Assembly (NCBI RefSeq): GCF_011075055.1
Contig: NW_025401139.1
Span: 160,343-224,342 of the forward strand
Reading direction: 5' to 3'
Origin: Mangifera indica
Lineage: Eukaryota; Streptophyta; Magnoliopsida; Sapindales; Anacardiaceae
DNA length: 64,000 nucleotides
The notes beneath the pieces were generated by a model, which ran no database searches, was not told the DNA's origin, and saw only the letters and a list, made by a program, of their open reading frames with translations. Each line of letters opens with the position of its first letter. Positions within the stretch are counted from its first letter, which is position 1. Below, in pieces: positions 56,663 through 64,000 of the stretch. Both the position numbers and the translations under genes were made by a program.

Positions 56663-57989
56663 ATCTCTCTCTTTTTGATTGATGACAAAACTCAAGTTTA
56701 AGTATTAAAAAACAATTTAAAAGGTTTGAAAATCTTTTGAAAGATTTGGAACTCCTCTTCACTTGAAAACTCTCCCTTACTTTCAAAGTATAATTCAATT
56801 TGTATGGAAAAAAAGCTTTTAAAAGATTATCTCCCCCATTTCATAACCATTTTAAAGGCTGATTTAACCTTTTCAAAAAAAAAAATCAATTAAACTATTT
56901 CAAGTTTTCAAGTTATAAACTCATTTCTTAATGAATCTCTCCTCTTTTTTGTCATAAAAAAAAAAAAAATTCAACAGAGTTTCCTCTATTTTTCAAATAT
57001 CTAAAAAATACATCAATATAAAAACACTTCTAATAACAATTTCAAGCAACCCAACTTTTCAATAGCATTAACAACATCAATATGAATATGTTGATTCATA
57101 ATATCAAAAAAATAAGCATGGCAAAACAAACATAACAAACAACATAGATAATCATGGACAATTATAAGTCAAGGTCCCGTAAGGTCGAGTAAGCATAAAA
57201 TAAAAAAAACTATGAGCCATGTAAGGAAAATGATAATATGCCCCAAAAGGATGCAGAAAAACATGAGATATTATAAATGCATGTAGAGATGGTCAATGGA
57301 ATTTCTCAATCAAATCTCAAAGCTCTTGTTAGAAGCAAGCTTGATCCTTAATAATTTCATCTTGCCTCTGCATAATCTAAGCCTAAGTCTAGATGATCTA
57401 CTTATGTATCTAATAAAGCTCATCGTGACATTGAAGGGAGTTAGAATGATGTGCATCCATAGTAGTGACCATTATGCTTATACCATTTATTCTTTCTTTT
57501 TGCTAGTTCAATCGTGTATACACTTCTTCAATGTTAAGATGGAGGGACTGGAAACCCTTTTCAATGATGCTCATCATGTTCGCGAGTTAACCCTAAATAG
57601 TTCATTCTTATTCACCTTCAACTTGGTACGTTGTTTTAGATCTCAAACTAGATTCAAGAATGTTACTCGATGAAAAATGGGTAACTTGAATTGATCTACA
57701 TTTTCTTACTTAGAAGGAAAAAAATCTTGCATAAGTTAAGGCTCACCAAGTTGCCACCCACCTTGAGAAATGTTGTGGATCTTGTTTATTCGAGAAAGGG
57801 TCTCAAAACCAATATAGTCTTTCTTAGCAAATCTCTTGACATATGGTTGGTCTCTTTCTTCCATTTGGATCCCAAGACCCTCAGTAATAACAATAATAAG
57901 TGTGTTTCCATAGCATCTTTAATCTAATTGATCTTATAAATTAGTCAATGGGTTATATACACCTAACAACCATGGAAGCTTGTATCCAA
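56663..57989 (-). other. 3' internal non-coding stretch of the SIRE-type element
   Basis: No pol or gag motif was recognised in either strand. Open frames such as 57296-57673 (plus) show no domain and are antisense to the element. Long 3' internal regions are known in the SIRE lineage. Confidence 0.4.
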
Positions 57990-58013
57990 TAATGTAAGGT
58001 CCCTTAATGTCAC

Positions 58014-58560
58014 TTAACCATTGGTTTGATCAAGTACATTTAGGGTATATTTTATCATGTGATGAATAATATGCATGACAAGACTATGTAATACACTTGA
58101 TTTAATACTCTTCTTATATCTCCTGACACCGCCCAATGTTTCCCAAGCTATTTGTGCATCAAAATCAGTAGGGACATTCAACACACACTTAAGCCATATT
58201 GTTAAATCTTCTGGTGTTATTTCATAATATGTTCCTTTTAACCAAAATTTCATGATATAATTAATAAGTTAACCTTGGAACCTTTTACTCAATTCTAGGT
58301 TATTGTAGAATTCATACACTCATAATTCAATATAATACGGATCGAGTTGGAACAACTTGGTCCATCTAACACCATAAATAATTCCAAATAATACATCCTA
58401 AATACTAAAAACTCTTAAAACATGTTCGTTAAGGGCTCTACTTGAAAGAATATCATAACCTTTAAGCTTAAGAATGACATCCCGATGTATCCCATTTCAA
58501 ATAGCAATTCCACAAATTTTGGTTTGACAACTTCCTCGGGATTGACTTTTTGGTGTCATA
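58014..58560 (-). pseudogene. Possible third gene of the SIRE-type element (plant-transposon-protein-like domain)
   Basis: Minus-strand pieces read 'VRWTKLFQLDPYYIEL', 'VYEFYNNLELSKRF', then an open run 58253-58014 'MKFWLKGTYYEITPEDLTIW' continuing 'LKCVLNVP' and ending near 'LHSLVMHIIHHMIKYTLN'. The pattern W-x2-LF … FY-x-NL … V-x-G-x-x-x … L … and a late H-H-M-I block resembles the 'putative plant transposon protein' domain that recurs near plant retroelements. It lies between pol and the 3' LTR, where SIRE elements may carry an extra gene. At least three stops or shifts are present. Assignment is tentative and based on pattern recall. Confidence 0.4.
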
Positions 58561-59585
58561 GTGAATAAGAGCAACTTGAAAACAACCCAAAACTTGAATA
58601 ACCCAACAAATTCATAGTGGTAAACAGTGGCTAAAGCTTAAGCAATTGAGCTGAAGGCTAAAATTCATGCAAAACGTTGAGGAGATGATGGAAATGTTAT
58701 GCATGATGAATGTTCATGCAAAACAATGTCAAAAACTTAATTTTGGTGATGGTTGACACAAGAGGTGCCAAAAAAATGTTGTGGTTGAAGTGGAAAATAC
58801 TGATAGAGGGCATGACAGAAGACGATGATGTAAGAGCTGGTGTTTTGTGTAATGACAGTAGCCAGAAAGCTATTTTCATGTGATAGAGAAGGAGATAAGG
58901 GTCATTTGGTTGGTGTAGTTGGAGAAATCAAGAAAAAGGTTTTTAGATTATGATTTATATAACCTTAGGGACAACCATCCCCTGATGGGACGAGCGTCCT
59001 ACCCCTATTTTTCTTTTATTTTTAAACACTCAAATAGGATGACCGTTTCACAACTCAACAAATAATTCTTGGATTTTTTTATTATTTTGAGGATATATTC
59101 AATGTGGTCTACTATCTAAATGACTTTAAACATATGTTCGAATCACCGAAACTTGAATATTAATGAAATGCATAGTGTAACATATGTATTATAAACATAT
59201 ATTGCAATATAAGTACTCATAGCCTTAAACAAGCATACCAACACATTCAAAATCATCAAAGTGATATGTGACAATAACTAAATGTCATAAATATGCAATG
59301 TCACACATATCCATATCAGTATATGTAAATATGCATTTAATCATGTTATGAGTATATATATACACACATAAGTGCAGAAGCATGTCAATAATCATCAAAA
59401 TCATCCAAACACATTATAATCAACATGTTAAGCATATACATGTATCAAATAAGCACAAAATCGCAAATACTCGTTTTTAAGCATACTAAGTTGATAAGTA
59501 TCACTTGTGCTCTTCTTATCTGTTTGACATTCTTCGAAATTGACATCCAAAAATACTTGTAATTTGAATGAAGATCCTTAGAATA

Positions 59586-60340
59586 TCATAAACCAATGAT
59601 TGAGGTTCCCTTAAGGTATCTCAAAATTTTTTTCACAATATTTAGATATGATTCCTTATGATTCACTTGAAAATGTGCACACATGCATGTACTAAACATG
59701 ATATCAGTCCTAGATACGATTAAATATGATAATGCACATATCATGCTTCTATATGCTTCGGTTTCGACACTTTTACCTCTCCCATCCATATCCAATTTAA
59801 GTAAGGTGCTCATAAGATTGGGTTGCTCCTTAGTATCTTGCATATTAAACCTTTTGAGAAGGTCTTTGACATATTTGGCTTGGTTAAGTAAAATTCCTTC
59901 CTTTGTTTGTTTGATTTAAAATCCAAGGAAGTAGTTAAATGCCACTATCATGCTTATGTCAAGTTCATCTTGCATCATCTTAAAAAAATCTTTTCCTTTT
60001 GAGAGTACCCTTTGGCAACTAGTCTTGCCTTGTTTTGAACAACAACACTGAACTCATCCACTTTGTTATTTTGTGTGTATAATGGGATGATGTGTTGGCC
60101 TTGAAACTAGTTCCCATACCCAGATCCTCTTAAATTGGTTCAACTTCTCTTGTATGGCCAATACCTAACTCTCATCTTGCAATGTCTAATCTACTATTTT
60201 TGGCTCCATTTGTGATAAAAATGTCATAAACTCACATGTGTTCCATAAAGAGACCCTTGTCCTTACACCTTGTGATAGGTTTTCAATGATTTTTCCTTCC
60301 TTAACCTCATCTTTCACCCTTGAGAATGCGAATTCCCTTT
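59586..60340 (-). pseudogene. SIRE-type reverse transcriptase with core deleted, leading into RNase H
   Basis: Minus-strand reading: NKVDEFSVVVQNKARLVAKG then YSQKEKIF, followed at about 59990 directly by MQDELDISMIVAFNYFLG. In intact relatives about 150 residues, including the YVDD active site, lie between these. Then QTKEGILLNQAKYVKDLLKR, and an open run 59843-59586 MQDTKEQPNLMSTLLKLD, YRSMICALSYLIVSRTDIMF, IVKKILRYLKGTS. No RNase H catalytic residues remain in the part seen. RT activity is impossible. Confidence 0.8.
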
Positions 60341-60347
60341 ATGGTTC

Positions 60348-61330
60348 TTAAGATTGCATAAGATTAACTTCATATGACACTACCTCAAGTTGGTTTTCTT
60401 CTTTTTTAGGCTTAAGAGCTTTTTTTATTTGCAAATCCTCTATGAGCTCTTCTACCTCATCTTTATTATCCCTATTAACACATTTGGAAAAAGATTCATA
60501 AAAAATAACATGTATAAATTCTTTAACAATAAGTTCCCTTTTGTTGAAGACTTTATACGCTTTGAAGGTTGATGAATAGCCAAGAAAAATTGCTTCATCC
60601 AATTTAGCATCAAATTTTTCTAAGTTATCATTTTCATTATTTAACACAAAGCACTTACAACCAAATGGATTAAAATATGCAATATTATATTTTTTCCCTT
60701 TGAATAACTTATATGAAGTGTTTTAAGGATTGACCTAATCTTGGCCCTATTAATGATGTAACATGCGGTATTGATAACTTCACTTGAAAAAGATTTTTGT
60801 AAATTATGCTTACACAATATGATCCTAGCCATTTCTACCAAGAGTACATTTCTCCTCTTAACAACTCCATTTTGTTAAGAAATCCTATGTGCCAAAAAGT
60901 TATGCTCAGTGCCATGCTCATCACAATTTGTTTCAAAATCTGAATTTTCAAATTCTTTTCCATGATCACTTCCAATGTATGTAATTGCATGACCTAATTT
61001 GTTTTACAATTTCTTAATGAATAGAACAAATGTTTTGAAAGCATTATTTTTATGTGCAAGAAGTAAGACCTATATAAATCTTGAAAAATCATCAATTATC
61101 ACAAAACAATAATATTTTCTACCTATACTTGTAGTTCTAGATGGTCCACACAAATTCATATGCAATAATTGTACAGGTCTAAAAGTTGAAATACAATTTT
61201 TGTTTTTAAAACAAATTATTATTTGTTTTCGTAAAGCACATGCATCACAAATTTGGTCCTTTTTGAAAACTAATTTTGATAAACCTTTGACAAAATTTCT
61301 TTTTTAAAGTTTTTCTATGACATCAATGCT
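60348..61330 (-). pseudogene. SIRE-type copia integrase pseudogene
   Basis: Minus-strand, from high to low: 'FLAHKNNAF'-like residues near 61060, GSDHGKEFENSDFETNCDEHG near 60950 (second catalytic D present), then 'NGVVKRRN' near 60860, where the family has N-G-V-V-E-R-K-N, so the catalytic glutamate reads K. Open runs follow: 60841-60641 MVEMARIILCKHNLQKSF, VINTACYIINRAKIRS; and 60647-60348 MLNNENDNLEKFDAKLDEAI, FLGYSSTFKAYKVFNKREL, the typical region after integrase in this lineage. Several stops and shifts. Confidence 0.8.
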
Positions 61331-61336
61331 TGTATG

Positions 61337-61760
61337 TTATAATTTCCTATGCCAAAACCACATGTCTTCTTCCTTAGTTGACATGAGGTATAAATCTCTA
61401 GATGAAATGTCATACAAAACTATAATGTATACATTTGAATGCCTACGACCTATAAATGCAATGACATCAGTGCAAGTGTCAAAAATTTCACAACACAAAG
61501 AATAAAAACAAATTTTGAAAACATTATCATATAATTGGCTAATACTAAGTAAATTATATTTGAGACCTTTAACAAGCAAAACATCATTAATTGAGATAGA
61601 ATAGTTACTTATGGTATCGATGTCGATTACCTTCCCTTTGGAATTATCACCAAAGTTGATGTTTCCACCATCCTTGGCTTTCAAAGAGATGAAGACGCTT
61701 TTGTTTCTTATCATGTGCCTTGAACATCCACTATCCAAGTACCATTTGTTTGACTTTTTG
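61337..61760 (-). pseudogene. SIRE-type protease and GAG-pre-integrase region
   Basis: MDSGCSRHMIRNKSVFISLK has the aspartic protease signature (D-S-G-C-S-x-H-M, usual for SIRE elements). It is followed by FGDNSKGKVIDI, VLLVKGLKYNLLSISQLYDN and YDISSRDLYLMSTKEEDMWF ending in WHRKL, the start of the pre-integrase zinc region. Open for 133 codons. The normal W-Y-L before D-S-G is just upstream, past a frame break. Confidence 0.85.
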
Positions 61761-61849
61761 CTCTTGGCTTCAAGGCATACTTACAGAACAAAATCATTTA
61801 AGATTTCTTTGGTTTCGAAATGGTTTTGGGCCTAATAGGGTTAGCCTTG

Positions 61850-63200
61850 AGAGTCCCTTTAGGAACTCAAAAGCACAATATGCATGATGTTTCCTTAATT
61901 GCCTATGATTTTTAATGAAATGGTTAGCCTCATTATAACATAGACCTTCTTTATTTAACCTAAACCTTTATGATGCTAACATTTCATCTAGCCTTTTCGT
62001 GTCAACTTTTAATTTATCTAATATTTCATTAGAACTATCGACTTTCTTTTTTAATTAATATTTTCACTTTCTATGATATCTAATTCCCTAATCAAATATT
62101 CCTTTTCATGCAAAACTAGTTCTAAGTTCCTTTTTAATTTTATCATATTCATTTTTAATATTTTCTAACTCATCTCTTATATATGCAAAGTTTTTCTTTA
62201 ATGATTTATTCTCTGAACTAATGCATTTATATTCCACTAATAATGATTCAAATGCATCATATGATTCATTAAATGAGTAAGAGTTTGGATTATCTACCTG
62301 TTCCTTCGAGTCGTTCTTGGCCATGAAACAAAGATTGGCCCTTTCTTCCTTTTGTTTGCTTTCATCACTTGAGTCATCATTTCCACTCTAAGTGGTCCAA
62401 GTACTTTTCTTTTGAATTTTTTTTCCTTTTTCTTTTTTCTCTTCTTTTTGAAGAGAGGGCATTCTTGTCTAATATGGCCCAATCTTGCATTCATAACACA
62501 TGATCTCCTTCTCCTTTATTTCTTTTCCCTTTGTTTGATTGAAACTCTTTCCTTTATTCCTCTTGGACTTTGAAAGAAATTTGCTAAATTTACGAGCTAG
62601 GAGTCTTACATCTTCCTCATCCATTGAAGATTCTCCATCTTCCTCATCTTTCTCAATTGCCTTTAAGGCAATGTCCCTTTTTGGTTGTGCTTCCTCTTCC
62701 TTTGGTTGTCTCTTCATCTCATAAGTCAAGAGACTTACTATGAGTTCATTCATTCCCATCTTAGTTAGGTCTTTGGATTCATCAATTGTTATTGCCTTCA
62801 TGGTCCATAATTTCGGTAGTGATCTTAACACTTTTTTTATCAATTCTATGGTTTTGAATCTCTTTCCAAAACCCTGCAAGTCATTTTGCAAGTTCAAAAA
62901 TCTCTTATGTATATCTGTTATGCTGTCCCCCATCCTCATTTCAAACAATTTTCACACATGAAAAAGAAGCTCTAGTGTGACTTCAGTGTTGTTTAAATGA
63001 CGGTCTAAACTTTTTTGTTGTTTCATAAGCAGAAACTCTATTAAAATTGGTTGAGTCTAATGCACAAAATAGTATTTTTATGGCTTAAGCATTTAAAACT
63101 CAACATTTTCTCATTTTTATCATTATATTCAATTTCACATTTAGGCTCATTCGGTATGGGATTTTTAGGTACAAAGTCACTATGTTCAATAATTTTTCAC
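61850..63200 (-). pseudogene. SIRE-type gag pseudogene
   Basis: From about 63090 the minus strand reads 'LNSTNFNRVSAYETTKKVW' with stops; an open run 62948-62469 follows (MFEMRMGDSITDIHKRFLNL, LRSLPKLWTMKAITIDESKD, LTYEMKRQPKEEEAQP). A CCHC knuckle is split by a frameshift: MCYEC in one frame and GHIRQECP in the next (62460-62500). 62324-62106 is a coiled-coil-like Glu/Lys stretch, and GTLKANPIRPKTISKPKKS near 61810 is the linker to protease. Very similar to the gag at 17050-18620. Confidence 0.82.
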
Positions 63201-63398
63201 AACTTATAGTCTATTGATCTAATGTGCAATCTTATTCTAATCTTCCACTAATTGTAGTTTACTCTAAAAATAAGGTGGTTTAGTGGTGCATTGTCCTTTA
63301 CTAAAAGTCTGTGTAAAAGTGTTTGTTATTATCAAATGATCTTAAAATCTAAAATTTATTAAAATTTATAAACCTAGAGTCCAAGTTCTGATTCTAAT

Positions 63399-64000
63399 TG
63401 AAAAACTCTTTATGGAAAATTAATCCTAAAGGGGGCTGAATAGGATTAATTAAAAAATCACAAACTTATCAAATAAAATTTTTAATCAACTTTCCACAAA
63501 CAACAATCAAATAATCAAACAAAGCATAAAGTAAAAAGAAAAGGGTTGAGAGAATGCTTAGGAGTTTTAGAGTGGTTCAGAGCTTTTCATCCCAAGCTTC
63601 TTATGTCTACTTCTTCAAGTAACTAATTTGAAGTTTCCACTCAAATCACTTTTGGATTATACTAATTGAATTAGGATTGCACCCTTTTACAATAGTGATA
63701 CAGGATTTCACCCAAATGTAATTGAAAGAAGAATTTCAAGTAGTATATGCCTCAAATAGGCTGATTTTACTAATATTTACAAGAGTTTCTCTTAAAGATT
63801 TGAGTTCGAGGTTTCTCGAGAGAGATTAAGAGCTTAAAGATTGAAATGATAATGCTTGGATGCTTTGGATATGTTCTTAACTCTTTTGACTTCAATCCAT
63901 CTTGTTATATAGCTTGAAGATTTTGAAAGATCTATTAGATTTTTTAGTAGTCGTTGACTTACGAAAATGATGTTTTGACCTTGAAAACACAACTAAATGG
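63399..64000 (-). repeat. 5' LTR of the minus-strand SIRE-type element (partial, continues beyond window)
   Basis: Begins on the plus strand TGAAAAACTCTTTATGG and tracks 55538-56120, with a local 20-30-base difference near 63720 ('caaatgtaattgaaagaag' present here only). By comparison with the 3' LTR about 520 bp should lie outside the window. Confidence 0.8.

Larger units (their letters stand above)
55538..64000 (-). mobile_element. SIRE-type Ty1/copia element (runs past window end), defective
   Basis: Minus orientation. 3' LTR 55538-56662, 5' LTR from 63399 to beyond 64000; both plus-strand copies start TGAAAAACTCTT and share long blocks ('aattaatccta(g/a)a', 'atcaactttccacaa', 'atgcttaggagtt'). 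Inside the 5' LTR the minus strand at 63398 reads ATTAGAATCAGAACTTGG, a decayed primer-binding site nearly the same as in the element at 16651. A purine tract (aaaagagagagat) adjoins the 3' LTR. Gag, protease, integrase and RT/RNase H remnants lie at 63200-59580, then about 2.9 kb up to the 3' LTR with a possible extra gene. The left flank is gtgac; the right flank is outside the window. Confidence 0.85.

Noticed and set aside
57296..57927. Plus-strand open frames of 125 and 78 codons
   Set aside because: Antisense to the SIRE-type element, without domain; probably chance openness in AT-rich sequence.
1..64000. tRNA or rRNA genes and organellar DNA insertions
   Set aside because: No cloverleaf-like B-box/A-box pair or conserved rRNA or plastid stretch was noticed on reading; a tRNA scan was not possible here, so absence is not proven.

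Overview
The window looks like nuclear DNA of a flowering plant, most likely a eudicot. It is AT-rich, has spliced genes with GT-AG introns, an intronless PLS-class PPR gene, and many plant-type transposable elements (Ty1/copia of SIRE and Angela/Tork type, a Ty3/gypsy chromovirus remnant, hAT, Mutator-like). I cannot name the family or species. No bacterial genes, tRNA, rRNA or CRISPR were seen.

Only two host genes are well supported, both on the minus strand. (1) A membrane-anchored RING-CH (RINGv) E3 ligase-like gene at 10883-14353, rebuilt here as three coding exons (361 aa, three membrane segments). (2) A single-exon E/E+ class PPR gene at 33042-35624 (860 aa), closest by recall to Arabidopsis At5g08490 (SLG1), a mitochondrial RNA-editing factor.

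Layout. 1-1002: LTR-like repeat. 1829-8779: minus-strand Ty3/gypsy wreck whose 5' LTR is split by a 2649-bp insertion (5775-8423) with a perfect 5-bp target duplication. 9790-10310: decayed MULE transposase. 10883-14353: RINGv gene. 16651-21326: SIRE-type copia element that kept gag and its 3' LTR but lost pol. 21377-22182 and 23382-24328: two members of a long-armed foldback family with 9-bp target duplications; the second lies in another LTR-like repeat. 24903-28159: an almost complete hAT element with a broken transposase and striking palindromes upstream of it. 29815-30115: minisatellite. 33042-35624: PPR gene. 36002-38575: a segment duplicated at 49193-49985; only the first copy carries a 1.6-kb hAT-like insertion. 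39185-48330: full-length Angela/Tork-type copia element, LTRs about 1.6 kb, coding region full of stops. 50757-52200: third copy of the LTR-like repeat. 52933-55329: SIRE-type 3' LTR split by a third foldback element (53562-54337). 55538 to the window end: minus-strand SIRE-type element with gag, protease, integrase, a deleted RT and a possible third gene.

No gene here forms an operon or pathway with its neighbours. The story is a gene-poor, repeat-rich region with nested insertions, whose order can be partly read from target duplications and from an empty site in the duplicated copy. All family names come from motifs read by eye; nothing was searched against a database.
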